From: JBBIJR01 sp037445875
GTDB taxonomy: Bacteria; CLD3; SB21
Direction: 5' to 3'
Length of the DNA: 64,000 nucleotides
Assembly (NCBI GenBank): GCA_037445875.1
Contig: JBBIJR010000002.1
Coordinates: 1 to 64,000, forward strand
Below the pieces are notes generated by a model. The model was given only the letters and a program-made list of their open reading frames with translations. It was not told the DNA's origin and made no database searches. A program made the position numbers and the translations under genes. The first letter of the stretch is position 1; each line of letters opens with the position of its first letter. Positions 26,328-35,421 of the stretch are shown one piece after another.

Positions 26328-26867
26328 ATGGTCCGCAAACATAGAAAGAATCGAAGCGCCAAAACAAAACACTCCCGGCGCGTCACGAGAAAAGCGAAAA
26401 AGAAAGTGCCTTTCATGGCCGCCGGTTATCATACGCTCACCCCGTATCTTGCGGTCCACGACGCAAAGGCCGCGGTGGAGTTCTATGCCGCCGCGTTCGG
26501 TGCAAAGGAGAAACCCGGACGTATGACCGGGCCCGACGGCAAGATCATGCACACGGAACTGAAAATCGGCGTGTCGCACTTCATGATGGCGGACGAGATG
26601 GCGGATTTTGGGAACGTCAGTCCGCGAACGTTGGGCAAGACGACGGTGCTGTTCATGATCTACGTCAAAGACGCCGATGCCGTGATGCAGCGCGCCGTCG
26701 CGGCGGTCGGAAAGATGATCAACCCGGTGGAACGGCAATTCTACGGCGACCGGGGCGGAAAACTGGAAGACCCGTTCGGCTATACGTGGTTCATCGCCAC
26801 GCACGTCGAGAATGTATCGCCGAAGGAAATGGCCCGTAGAGCGGCGGAACTGTACGGTACGAAATGA
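26328..26867 (+). CDS. VOC-family (PhnB/glyoxalase-like) protein with basic N-terminal tail
   Basis: The domain from about residue 26 is a PhnB-type vicinal-oxygen-chelate fold: TLTPYLAVHDAKAAVEFYAAAFGA, then MHTELKIGVSHFMMADE, KDADAVMQRAVAAVG, and ERQFYGDRGGKLEDPFGYTWFIATH. These enzymes bind a metal or small ligand; the substrate is unknown. Unusually, the first ~25 residues are almost all Lys, Arg, His, Ser and Thr (KHRKNRSAKTKHSRR), predicted disordered and able to bind nucleic acid. The upstream ATG is supported by CAGGAG; an internal ATG at 26415 would give the bare VOC domain. Confidence 0.85.
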   Translation: MVRKHRKNRSAKTKHSRRVTRKAKKKVPFMAAGYHTLTPYLAVHDAKAAVEFYAAAFGAKEKPGRMTGPDGKIMHTELKIGVSHFMMADEMADFGNVSPRTLGKTTVLFMIYVKDADAVMQRAVAAVGKMINPVERQFYGDRGGKLEDPFGYTWFIATHVENVSPKEMARRAAELYGTK

Positions 26868-26878
26868 TCGAGTGACAT

Positions 26879-27640
26879 ATGCCTGATCTGCTCGTGTCCG
26901 GGAATCGACGCGGCGCCTCGACGCTCCGCCTGAATTTCGCATTGTACATCGCATGCTGGCTCGGCGTGTCCGTTTGCTTTGCCGCGCTCCCTTCTGCTTC
27001 GGCCCAAAGGAAGGAAGCCCTGAAAGACATGGCAACGGACTCCTCCTACTCCACGCGCGTGGTGCGGCAGCAGGGAACGTTCAAGATCATTTTGCAGACC
27101 GCCGGGAATTCGGCCGGTATCGATTCGATCGAGATGCCGGATGCCAACACCCGGATGGGATCGATCAGAAACCGTTTCCTCGCGGTCCGCACGCTCACGG
27201 ACCGGTTCGTCGGCAGTAAGACGGGGACCGTCGTCCTGTTTGCGGTGGAGCGCGGGAAGTTCATCCAGGCATTCTGTGCCGATGAGGGACGATCGTCGGC
27301 TGACGACCTGGGGAACAGCAGTTCCTACTCCCTCACCTTTACGCTCGACGGCGATACGCTGCCCGACGTCGCGCTGGAAGTGGCAGAGTCCTTCTGGCAA
27401 GGCGGGCCCGGCCGGCGGCCCGAAGAGTGGAGCGACACAAACCGTCTGTCTTTCGATCCGAAGCGATACGTCTTCTACAATCGAACCGTGTCCCTGAAGG
27501 CCGGGGACCGGTTGTGGAGCGTGTTGTACAAATACTCCGACCCCGTCGCGGTCCCTTCCGGTCTTCCGTCGCAGCCGAGGATGCAACTGCGCGGGCAGGA
27601 TTTCGTTTACTACAACGGCGCCTGGTACTTCAAAGAATGA
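26879..27640 (+). CDS. Secreted protein of unknown function
   Basis: A 253-residue exported protein with a long N-terminal region and signal sequence (FALYIACWLGVSVCFAALPSASAQ). The mature part is beta-rich with Trp and Tyr near the C-terminus (FVYYNGAWYFKE). No family recognised and no T9SS sorting domain. It lies 11 bp after the VOC gene, so the two may be transcribed together, and converges with the SPFH gene. Confidence 0.65.
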   Translation: MPDLLVSGNRRGASTLRLNFALYIACWLGVSVCFAALPSASAQRKEALKDMATDSSYSTRVVRQQGTFKIILQTAGNSAGIDSIEMPDANTRMGSIRNRFLAVRTLTDRFVGSKTGTVVLFAVERGKFIQAFCADEGRSSADDLGNSSSYSLTFTLDGDTLPDVALEVAESFWQGGPGRRPEEWSDTNRLSFDPKRYVFYNRTVSLKAGDRLWSVLYKYSDPVAVPSGLPSQPRMQLRGQDFVYYNGAWYFKE

Positions 27641-27664
27641 CCGCCCAATCGGCCGGCCGCCGTC

Positions 27665-28552
27665 CTATTTGGTATCGAGAATGACCGGCAAACCGCTCTT
27701 GCCGGAACCCACGATCACCACTTTGGCGTTCTGAGACGTGGCCAGTTTTTCGGTCGCCTCGATGCCCTTCCACCGCAGCAGCTGTTCGCTGATCCCGGCG
27801 GCCACGATCGTCTGAAAATCTGCGATGCCTTTGGCCTCGATCCGCTTCCGGTCCGCTTCCTGTTTTTCCTTGGTGAGGATGAACTCCATGCGCTGGCTTT
27901 CCTGGTCCGCCTTCTGTTTCTGTTCGATCGCCTCGGTCAGCTGCGTGGGCAGGGCGACGTTGCGAATCGGCGTACTCTCGACGATGATCCCACGCGTCGC
28001 CACGGCCTTGCCCAATTCCTCCTGGATCGAGGCCCCGAGTTTTTCCCGCTGACTCGAGTACAGAGCGCTGGCCTGGAAGCTGGCGGTGACCGCGCGGCAG
28101 ATGGAACGGAACTGGGGGATCAGAATGATGTTCTCGTAGTCGCCTCCGGCGATCGTCTGGTAAACACGCGCCACCGAATCCGGAGTCAGCCGATAGAGCG
28201 CACTGACCTCGAGTCCGATCGTGAGCCCTTCCGTCGACAACACCTGCATCGTTTCCTTGTGCTCTTTGGTTTGAATGGAATACTTGACGATGCGCGCCAT
28301 GGGATTGACGACCTGAATACCGGCCGGCAGGACCCGGTCGGACACAATTCCAAAGAAATCGATCACGCCCACGTGGCCGGCGGGCACCTGCGTAAAACAC
28401 TGTAATAAGGCGAGAACGCCGAACAATGCGCCCACGAACGCCGCAATTTTCGACAAAAGGTCCTGCAGCTTTCCCTCGTGCCTCTGCTTCAGCATGACTC
28501 TCCACACAATGGCCCCGGCCGCGAACAAAAACAGCAATACGATGAACGTCAT
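27665..28552 (-). CDS. Prohibitin-type SPFH/Band 7 membrane protein
   Basis: A 295-residue SPFH protein. Two hydrophobic stretches (FIVLLFLFAAGAIVW and IAAFVGALFGVLALL) anchor it, then the SPFH domain begins at VPAGHVGVIDFFGIVSDRVLPAGIQVVNP, with LSTEGLTIGLEVSALYRLTPDSV typical of prohibitins. A coiled coil follows (about 215-265, QKADQESQRMEFILTKEKQEADRK). Such proteins form large ring assemblies in membranes and regulate FtsH-type proteases or membrane domains. The ATG at 28552 begins MTFIVLL; the upstream extension lacks family similarity. Confidence 0.9.
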   Translation of the reverse strand: MTFIVLLFLFAAGAIVWRVMLKQRHEGKLQDLLSKIAAFVGALFGVLALLQCFTQVPAGHVGVIDFFGIVSDRVLPAGIQVVNPMARIVKYSIQTKEHKETMQVLSTEGLTIGLEVSALYRLTPDSVARVYQTIAGGDYENIILIPQFRSICRAVTASFQASALYSSQREKLGASIQEELGKAVATRGIIVESTPIRNVALPTQLTEAIEQKQKADQESQRMEFILTKEKQEADRKRIEAKGIADFQTIVAAGISEQLLRWKGIEATEKLATSQNAKVVIVGSGKSGLPVILDTK

Positions 28553-28790
28553 GGCTCTACTCCCGCTTCGATGTTGAAGGATGTTGATTAGAGGTGTGGT
28601 TTGCCGGCGCCGGTCGGCCCGGAACACCGGCAAACAAGATTGAAACAAGGTACAGCCGCCTGAATCGGATTGCAACGTATTTGAGGTCACGCACCCTGCA
28701 TGCCGCTGGGGAACCGCGGACTAAGAAAAATCGGTTGCCTTACTCCGAAGATTGAACCTACCTTCACCCATGGGCCGCCATAAGGAAACC

Positions 28791-29582
28791 ATGTTCGATA
28801 CGAACCGATACCTGGACCGCATCGGCTACGACGGACCGCGGAGCGCATGCAAGAGCGTTTTGCGCGATTTGCAGCGCCACCACCTGCTGCACGTGCCGTT
28901 CGAGAACCTCGACATCCATTACGGCCGCACGATCGTGTTGGACCTCGCCCGGATATTCGATAAGGTGGTGAACGAGCGCCGAGGCGGCTTTTGTTATGAA
29001 CTTAACGGACTGTTCCATGCGTTGCTCTGCGAACTGGGCTTCGATGCCCGGCGCGTTTCCGCCCGGGTTTTTGATCAGGGCCGGCCGGGGCCGGAGTTCG
29101 ACCACATGGCCATCGTCGTTCGGGCCGACGACCTTGAATGGCTGGTAGACGTAGGTTTTGGAGAATTCGCGATGCATCCGCTGCGATTGGACACCGACGG
29201 TCCCCAGGACGATCCGCGGGGAACCTTTGCGATCAAAACGACCGGGAGGCTGCAGCGGCTGGTTGAGAAACGGGCGGAAGACCGCGGAGCAACGCCCCGG
29301 TACTCCTTCTCTCTGCATCCAAGAGAACTGGCTGAATTCGGGTCCATGTGCCGGTACCATCAGACCTCCGACCGGTCCCATTTCACTCGCGGGAAGCTCA
29401 TTTCCCGGCCCACTCCGGACGGGCGGATCACGCTCACCGGCGATACGTTGAAGATCAAGAGCGGCGCTGAGACCGTGGAGACGCCGGTCCGCGATGCGGA
29501 GGAATTCGAGTCCATGCTGCAACGGTATTTCGGCATTACGATGGCAGCCGACGGTCGAAGCGTTACGCGAGGGGCCTCATGA
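28791..29582 (+). CDS. nat: Arylamine N-acetyltransferase
   Basis: Transfers acetyl groups from acetyl-CoA to arylamines or hydrazines. The catalytic triad of the NAT fold is visible: Cys68 in RRGGFCYELNGLFHALL, the His in FDHMAIVV and the Asp in LVDVGFGE. The N-terminal helix pattern LHVPFENLDIHYGR is characteristic. At 263 residues it has family length. The ATG at 28791 follows AAGGAA; ATG at 28770 is possible. The stop overlaps the next gene by ATGA. Confidence 0.93.
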   Translation: MFDTNRYLDRIGYDGPRSACKSVLRDLQRHHLLHVPFENLDIHYGRTIVLDLARIFDKVVNERRGGFCYELNGLFHALLCELGFDARRVSARVFDQGRPGPEFDHMAIVVRADDLEWLVDVGFGEFAMHPLRLDTDGPQDDPRGTFAIKTTGRLQRLVEKRAEDRGATPRYSFSLHPRELAEFGSMCRYHQTSDRSHFTRGKLISRPTPDGRITLTGDTLKIKSGAETVETPVRDAEEFESMLQRYFGITMAADGRSVTRGAS

Positions 29583-30073
29583 CCGCACGGCGGAAGCTTA
29601 TTACCGGATTGGGCGTGGTCCTGATCTTTTCCGCCTGGTGGTTCTGGTTGAAACCGATGCCGAGGTCGCCGTCCGCTGAAGCCAGGGTTTATCGCTGGGA
29701 AGACGGCGGCTCCGTCGGGTGCGAACTCCGCACGGGCGACACGGCGCTCGTGTTCTGTATCGACGGACGGCTGAACGCGCCGTGGCCTCGACTCGTGTAT
29801 ACGGGCGTTACTCATCCCGATCAGCCCGGGGCCGTCGCGTTACCGTTTGGCGGAACGGAAGAACTCGAAATCGTCCGCCGCCTTCGGGCGTGGCTGTCCG
29901 GATTCCGATCAGCGGAGGAGCAGGACGCGTTGTATAACAAAGGAGAATCGGAGGTCGAGCGGCTCACGGAAGAGGAGTTGGTGCTCTACGAGATCATGGA
30001 TCTGAGCAAGCGGCTGCATGCGAGGCAGATCAAAGACACAACCGGTCATAACAAGGGTGTACTCGTGCGATGA
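29579..30073 (+). CDS. Small membrane-anchored protein of unknown function
   Basis: A 164-residue protein with one N-terminal hydrophobic helix (LITGLGVVLIFSAWWFWL) as signal anchor, then a soluble part with two cysteines (VGCEL, VFCID) and an acidic helical C-terminus (ESEVERLTEEELVLYEIMDL). No family recognised. ATGA overlaps at both ends link it to nat and to the ICMT-like gene, so the three form a tight operon and possibly share a function in cell envelope or detoxification, although this is only positional. Confidence 0.6.
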   Translation: MTARRKLITGLGVVLIFSAWWFWLKPMPRSPSAEARVYRWEDGGSVGCELRTGDTALVFCIDGRLNAPWPRLVYTGVTHPDQPGAVALPFGGTEELEIVRRLRAWLSGFRSAEEQDALYNKGESEVERLTEEELVLYEIMDLSKRLHARQIKDTTGHNKGVLVR

Positions 30074-30561
30074 AACCGCTGTTCACGGCCGTTCGGGCGC
30101 TGTTCTTCATGAGCGGATTTGTGTTCCTCTGGGCATGGGTCGCTCTGGCCGTGCGCAAAGAATACGATCCTGTGCTGGGAATTACGCTGCCGCGATGGCT
30201 CGAACCGGCCGGCGCGGCATTGTTCGTCCTGGGCGGAGCCCTGGCGTTGACGTGCGTTGCCTCGTTCGTTGTCGTAGGCAAGGGGACACCGGCGCCCTTC
30301 GATGCGCCACGGGTGTTCGTGGCCGTCGGTCCTTATCGATACGTGCGCAATCCGATGTACATCGGCGCGTTCTTCGTCGTGCTCGGTTTTGGCCTCTTCC
30401 TGAATTCCGCGGCCATTCTGCTGTTTGGTCTGCCGTGGCTGCTCTTCGCTCACGTCTTTGTGCTCGTGTATGAAGAACCGGCTCTTCGACGCCGGTTCGG
30501 CGGCACGTACGAAACGTATTGCGCGCGCGTCCATCGATGGATACCGCGGCGGCCGCGGTGA
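30070..30561 (+). CDS. ICMT/PEMT-type membrane methyltransferase
   Basis: A 163-residue polytopic membrane protein with four hydrophobic segments. The C-terminal motif GPYRYVRNPMYIGAFFVVLGF with LWLLFAHVFVLVYEEP and RRRFGGTYETYCARVHRWIPR is the signature of isoprenylcysteine carboxyl methyltransferase and phospholipid N-methyltransferase relatives, which use S-adenosylmethionine inside the membrane. The physiological substrate in bacteria of this type is unknown, and could be a lipid or quinone-like molecule. Confidence 0.85.
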   Translation: MKPLFTAVRALFFMSGFVFLWAWVALAVRKEYDPVLGITLPRWLEPAGAALFVLGGALALTCVASFVVVGKGTPAPFDAPRVFVAVGPYRYVRNPMYIGAFFVVLGFGLFLNSAAILLFGLPWLLFAHVFVLVYEEPALRRRFGGTYETYCARVHRWIPRRPR

Positions 30562-30579
30562 GAGCGGTCTCCAGGCACA

Positions 30580-32232
30580 TCATTTTACCAACGCCATCTT
30601 CCGCGTGATCGAGGAGGCCCCTACCTCGAGGCGGAAAAAATAAACGCCGCTGCTGAGGGAGTGTACCGACGAATCGAACAGGATCCTGTGCGCTCCCGCA
30701 CGCCGGTTCCCGTCAACCAGCCTTGCCACTTCTTCACCCACAATATTATATACACTGAGCCGGACGTATCCCGATGTTATCAATTCGTACTCGATGGTCG
30801 TGACGGCATTGAACGGATTGGGATAGTTCTGCATGAGACGGAAGCTCGCCGGCACGTTCGGATTGCTGATACTCGTCCCCAGGTCCGAAATCCGGATCGG
30901 ACAGGTCCAGATCTGGTAGAGTCCGCTCGAATTGTCCATCCACACCGGCCAGAGGCTGTCGCCGACGGAAGTCAGGCCGATGTTGTCTCCCTGATAACCC
31001 TGGCCCAGGCCGCCGATCGGCTGGGGTTTGAAGTGATGATCGCCGATCTCGTAGTCGGTCCAGGTCGTACCTCCGTCGACGGAGCGGGAGAGGAAGACGC
31101 CGCAGGAATCCGAGGTCGTGTTCCTGTCGTCGTAGTAGAGCACGTTGATCCCGCCTCCATCGTCCACGTGAATCGCGGGGAAGTACTGGTAGTTGCTGTC
31201 GTTCACCTCGTCCTGATTGACCCGGATGCCCGCGGACCAGGTCGCGCCGCCGTCGGTTGAACGATGGAAGACGATGTCGGGGTCCGAGCCGGCCGGTGCG
31301 AGGTTCTTCTCCGTCGTCACGATATAGATCCATCCGTTCCTCGGACCTCCGGATTTATCTACATCGATGCGGGGAAGGCCATTTGTTCGAATGTTGGCTT
31401 TTTTTTCAAAGATGCCGGCGATCCCGTTCATATCGAACGCGTTCTCCGTGGCCGTCCACGTGACGCCGCCGTTGGTCGAAAACGCAAAACCCACGTAATC
31501 TTCCGTAAACGGCGACGCGCTGATCACGCCGGCCCAGCAGCCGTACACCGTACCGTTGGAGCCGACGGCCACCTCGCCGCCCTGGCATCGCTGAGGGGGG
31601 CTGTTCACCTGCACGCGGGCGCTCCAATTCACGCCGCCGTTCGTCGTGTACGCACAGGCGGCTGGAGGTGTGGTGGTGTCAAACCGTACCCAGAACGCGT
31701 ACGAACGGCCGTAATACGGGCTTGCAGGATTCACATCCGAGGCGAGGGTCGCCCGGTCCTGGTCGTTGGTAGCGATTGTTGCCTGCGACGACCAGGCAAG
31801 ACCGTAATTGGTCGAATAATGCGAGTACAGTCCGGGCGAAAAACCGAGCCGGATGAGCAGGAACGTACCGTTCTTGTCGATCACGATACCCGGATCGCCG
31901 TGATGGAACTGGATGGGCGCTCCGCTGCATGTGTCGCTGCCGAACCAGGTCGTACCGGCGTCGGTTGTGACGTAAATTCCTTCGCTGATAAAGCCGCTGC
32001 CGAGGTTGATCGTATTGGCGCTGGCGAAGAGTACGTTCGGGTCGGCCGGATGTCGAGTGATGAAGGTCTCCGTCTGAGTGACGGCGCTCGGATAGACCCG
32101 GTACGGCGATCCGATCACGAGCGAACCGCTCTTTCCGGTTTGCCCCTCCAGGCTCTCGTTCAGGCCCATTACCAGAGCGATCAGGAGGATCGCCAAGACG
32201 CTGAAGAATGTAATGCAGGTTCCATGGTTCAT
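30580..32232 (-). CDS. T9SS cargo with BNR beta-propeller
   Basis: A 550-residue secreted protein: an N-terminal signal/anchor (FFSVLAILLIALVMGL), a long beta-propeller made of Asp-box units (STDGGATWSAG, SVDGGTTWTDY, TNGGVNWSARV) and a C-terminal type IX sorting domain that begins PASFRLMQNYPNPFNAVTTI and ends SGVYFFRLEVGASSITRKMALVK-like. T9SS proteins are exported across the outer membrane and anchored or released. Sialidase catalytic residues are not evident. The ATG follows GGAGAA. Just upstream lies the TonB receptor, on the same strand with 51 bp between them. Confidence 0.9.
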   Translation of the reverse strand: MNHGTCITFFSVLAILLIALVMGLNESLEGQTGKSGSLVIGSPYRVYPSAVTQTETFITRHPADPNVLFASANTINLGSGFISEGIYVTTDAGTTWFGSDTCSGAPIQFHHGDPGIVIDKNGTFLLIRLGFSPGLYSHYSTNYGLAWSSQATIATNDQDRATLASDVNPASPYYGRSYAFWVRFDTTTPPAACAYTTNGGVNWSARVQVNSPPQRCQGGEVAVGSNGTVYGCWAGVISASPFTEDYVGFAFSTNGGVTWTATENAFDMNGIAGIFEKKANIRTNGLPRIDVDKSGGPRNGWIYIVTTEKNLAPAGSDPDIVFHRSTDGGATWSAGIRVNQDEVNDSNYQYFPAIHVDDGGGINVLYYDDRNTTSDSCGVFLSRSVDGGTTWTDYEIGDHHFKPQPIGGLGQGYQGDNIGLTSVGDSLWPVWMDNSSGLYQIWTCPIRISDLGTSISNPNVPASFRLMQNYPNPFNAVTTIEYELITSGYVRLSVYNIVGEEVARLVDGNRRAGAHRILFDSSVHSLSSGVYFFRLEVGASSITRKMALVK

Positions 32233-32283
32233 GAGGGTTCTCCGGTTATCGTGCGTTATGCGTTGGCCCGGTTCGTCCGCGTC

Positions 32284-34416
32284 TCAGAAGCGGTATCCAA
32301 GATTCACGCCGGCGAAGAACACTCGCGGCTCGCCGGCCTCGTAGAATTCCCGCTGGGCTGAATTGATATTGACAAAGGCCACATACGTTCGATCGAAAAC
32401 GTTATTGATCCCGGCGGTCGCCAGTATATTGAACCGGTCGAACGTCATATCGAGGCCGACGGTCGAGTTTACCAATTGATATCCTTTGGACTTCTCGGTG
32501 TTGCCGTCGTCCACGTACAGGCCCGACACCGCGAGATACGAAACTTTGGCAAATCCTGTCACGTGCCGTACGATCTCGTGCTCATAGGAAACCGCAAGGG
32601 ACAGATTATGCTTCGGGACACTCGGGACAGCGTTGCCCGCAAAAGACTGGTCGGTCGCGACTACGTTTCCGGTCGTATCCACATCGATCGTGCGTGCCAC
32701 ATACGAATCGTACGTGAAATCTGACAACGTGTAGGCGGTTTTCAGTCGAAGCCCTTTGAGTACCAGTACGTTGCTCCCGATCTCCACGCCGGTCCGGTTG
32801 GTTCTGGCAGAGTTGCGGTAGAACACATCCCCGAAAACCTCAAAGGGCACAATCTCGTCCTCGACCTTGGTGTTGAAGAACGTGACTTCGAAAAACAGAT
32901 CTCTGATGTAAGCGCGTTCCGGTTCCACAATATTACCCTTGATACCTAGTTCGAAGTTCCTGGACTTCTGGGGCTTCAAATCAGGGTTCAACAGGACGTT
33001 GGGCTCAGAACTGGTCGGGTAGTTGTCCAGCTCGTTGCCGGCCGGAGTGTCAAATCCGAGTCCGTAGGACGTATATGCGGCAATCGTCGGCGTCAGCTTG
33101 TAATTCAAGGCCGCTTTGGGCGTGAACGCGTCGAATCGCCGTTTGGCATTTTGCACTTCGAGTATTTGGTTCTGCGATTCGAACGCCACCCGATCGTACC
33201 GACCGGTCAGGAGCAGGTCCGACCGGTCTTTGATTACGTTGAAAGAATTCTGAAAATAGAACCCCACGTTGCTGATCGTCTCATCCGTGAGTCCTTCCAG
33301 GATGTCGCCCTTCTCGCCGTTGATGTTCTCGAACTCACTGATGGGACCGGACTGAAAGTACGCGTCCGTGCCGACGGAGAATTCGTTATGTCGGCCGAAA
33401 AGCGGCAGGTGATGGACGTATCGCGCGCTGCCGCCGATGCCCTGCCGGTCGAAGATGCGGTACGTGCGGGCGGTTCGGTGAAAGTACTTGCTGGTCAGGT
33501 AGCCCGTGAGCTCGAACTCATTTGGGGTCTCGCCTTCCCCGGAGAAGGCCTCGAACTTGAGTCCGAGACGGCCCTTCTTCGTCAGACGGAAGGCGTCCCT
33601 CGCCACGTCCCGCGGGTTGGCTTGAAAAGGATCCGCATCGTACTGTTCCCCGGTCAGCGATCCGGGCAGCCGTATTTCTCCGTTGACGTAGTTCGTGAAG
33701 ACGCTGAAACGCGTGAGGTCGGACGGTTTCGTCTCGATCACGCTATTGACAATGTGCCATTCGTCGTCGCTGTGGGGGCGATAGCCGTCGGCGACGTGCC
33801 GGTTGTACGTCAGGAGGAAACGGTATTGATCCGTCTTCACGCCCGTTTTCAATCCGTAGCTCCGGTATCCGTTCGAACCGGTCTCGCCGAAAGCCGTCGC
33901 AAACGTGCCGGGAAAATAAATGTCATTGATGAAATTGATCACGCCGCCCGGCGCATTGGTGTAGAGCGAAGACGCATTGCCTTTGACGATTTCGATCTTG
34001 CCTACCGATTGAAAATCGATCGCCTCGATCCGGGTCTGTCCGTCCGGCTCGGATTCCGGAATGCCGTCGAGCAGAATCCGCACGCCGCGAATGCCCGTGT
34101 TGGACCGGCTTCCGAATCCTCGAATGGAGATGCGCACGTCGTGATTGCCGTACCGCGACTGCATGAACAGCCCCGGCACGGCCTCCATCACGTCGTTCAC
34201 GGCCGCCTTTTTTTCGAACCGGTACTCGGCATTATCGATAAGCAAAGTGGGATACGGGATGTCGATGATCTTCCTTTCCGTTCGAGTCCCGGTAACGATC
34301 ACTTCCTCGATCTCGTAGTTCCTCAACGTCTCGGACGTGTCTTTCGTTTGGGTAAAACCGGGAGGTCGAACGGCCAGGAGACCGGCCAACGTCAGTGCAA
34401 CGAGCAAAGATCGCAT
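32284..34416 (-). CDS. TonB-dependent outer-membrane receptor (iron-siderophore type)
   Basis: A 710-residue ligand-gated barrel. After a signal peptide comes a TonB-box-like segment (EIEEVIVTGTRTERK), the plug domain (about 60-165) with VNDVMEAVPGLFMQSR and ISIRGFGSRSN, then the 22-strand barrel, ending in GVNLGYRF with the C-terminal Phe typical of outer-membrane proteins. The architecture fits FecA/FhuA-like Fe3+-complex or vitamin uptake. The ligand cannot be named. It lacks a CarboxypepD_reg domain, so it is not a SusC. GAAGGA precedes the ATG. No metal- or cobalamin-type riboswitch motif was recognised in the 200-base leader. Confidence 0.92.
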   Translation of the reverse strand: MRSLLVALTLAGLLAVRPPGFTQTKDTSETLRNYEIEEVIVTGTRTERKIIDIPYPTLLIDNAEYRFEKKAAVNDVMEAVPGLFMQSRYGNHDVRISIRGFGSRSNTGIRGVRILLDGIPESEPDGQTRIEAIDFQSVGKIEIVKGNASSLYTNAPGGVINFINDIYFPGTFATAFGETGSNGYRSYGLKTGVKTDQYRFLLTYNRHVADGYRPHSDDEWHIVNSVIETKPSDLTRFSVFTNYVNGEIRLPGSLTGEQYDADPFQANPRDVARDAFRLTKKGRLGLKFEAFSGEGETPNEFELTGYLTSKYFHRTARTYRIFDRQGIGGSARYVHHLPLFGRHNEFSVGTDAYFQSGPISEFENINGEKGDILEGLTDETISNVGFYFQNSFNVIKDRSDLLLTGRYDRVAFESQNQILEVQNAKRRFDAFTPKAALNYKLTPTIAAYTSYGLGFDTPAGNELDNYPTSSEPNVLLNPDLKPQKSRNFELGIKGNIVEPERAYIRDLFFEVTFFNTKVEDEIVPFEVFGDVFYRNSARTNRTGVEIGSNVLVLKGLRLKTAYTLSDFTYDSYVARTIDVDTTGNVVATDQSFAGNAVPSVPKHNLSLAVSYEHEIVRHVTGFAKVSYLAVSGLYVDDGNTEKSKGYQLVNSTVGLDMTFDRFNILATAGINNVFDRTYVAFVNINSAQREFYEAGEPRVFFAGVNLGYRF

Positions 34417-34628
34417 GATGGATGTCCTTCGTCGTAATTTGTACCGTTACAGCTCGAAACAAGCGAGGTGACCGCGGCGTCGGCGCCGGCCCCGCAGGCC
34501 GATGATCGAACCGGCGGCACGACACACGGGATGTGCGGAGCGGTGAATCGCTCACCGGACACACTCGATCCGCCGGTCGCAGGGACGGGCCCGCCAAAAT
34601 ACGGGCTCACTCGCGATGCATGCGATTG

Positions 34629-35024
34629 TCAGGAAGTCGGATTAGGCGGGTGAAAAACAAAGGGAACGAATCCTTCTTCGATGCAAAGGGCCTCCTCCGC
34701 ATCGATCATTTCTTTCAGGGCAGGGATCACTTCGAAATCGTCCGGGCTCCAGAGGCTCAGGATCGCCGTTACCGGTGCGGTGGAGCGCTTTCCCTTGACC
34801 GTGTTGTCGCGGCGCACTTCGTCCTTGACTATGGGCTCGTCGGAATCTCCCCGGCTGTAGTAGATATCCTCATCCATGTCCGGGATGTCCAGAACGATCG
34901 TCACACGGTAAGGGTAGTAGACGAGGGAGATGAACAGGTACGGATGGGCGGTAAAGAAGATATGAGCGGCTACCCAGAACGCAACCGCTGTCCTCAGCAT
35001 CGAATGTAGTCCGGTCGCTCGCAT
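34629..35024 (-). CDS. Small hydrophobic-start protein of unknown function
   Basis: About 131 residues with a hydrophobic N-terminus (LRTAVAFWVAAHIFFTAHPYLF) that could be a membrane segment, then an acidic soluble part containing LSLWSPDDFEVIPALKEMIDAEEA. No family recognised. Start choice is uncertain between ATGs at 35051, 35024 and 35000. It is oriented like the TonB receptor gene and precedes it by 212 bp. Confidence 0.5.
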   Translation of the reverse strand: MRATGLHSMLRTAVAFWVAAHIFFTAHPYLFISLVYYPYRVTIVLDIPDMDEDIYYSRGDSDEPIVKDEVRRDNTVKGKRSTAPVTAILSLWSPDDFEVIPALKEMIDAEEALCIEEGFVPFVFHPPNPTS

Positions 35025-35105
35025 GGTTGGAAAACCGAAGGAAGACGGCATAACTTACGCAAAAGGAAATCGTTGTCAAAGGATTTTCTCGGCCAATGTC
35101 GTGGC

Positions 35106-35303
35106 AATAATCCCTCTTGATAAAGGGCGACCATCTCAAATAGAGTGTCCTTTTGGGCTAAAGCCCTCTCCTTTCTTCATTCGTCCGGACAACCCACGAC
35201 CTAAAGGTCGGGGTAATAATCCCTCTTGATAAATGGCGCGACTATCTCAGACACAGAGTATCCCTTTGGGCTGAAGCCCTGTGCTTTCTTCATTCGTCCG
35301 GTT
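35106..35303. repeat. Two tandem copies of a REP-like palindromic unit
   Basis: Copy 1 (35106-35214) and copy 2 (35215-35303) share the opening AATAATCCCTCTTGATAAA, a central palindrome (GGGCTAAAGCCC in copy 1, GGGCTGAAGCCC in copy 2) and CTTTCTTCATTCGTCCGG. Copy 1 also has a second palindrome, ACGACCTAAAGGTCG. The same two palindromes recur at 41590-41657. The rest of the 370-base gap (35052-35421) holds nothing else recognisable. Confidence 0.8.
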
Positions 35304-35421
35304 ATGACCCAAAGCAGACTTTCTGTCGCAGAAAGCAGGGTATGCGCAAGCCTTGATTGAAGAAGCGGAACCGTTTATATTCTGCCAGTTTTCAGCGACA
35401 TTCACCATTGAAATCAAGCTG

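Noticed and set aside
33151..34437. Plus-strand frame of 428 codons opposite the TonB receptor
   Set aside because: The receptor has complete plug and barrel motifs on the other strand. This frame has none.
34417..34628. Possible riboswitch in the leader of the TonB receptor gene
   Set aside because: I looked for cobalamin- and thiamine-type conserved boxes and saw none. GC-rich hairpins here are not specific.
35353..35421. Upstream in-frame extension of the T9SS propeller gene
   Set aside because: It adds 23 residues with no signal-peptide character. The ATG at 35422 gives a normal signal peptide.
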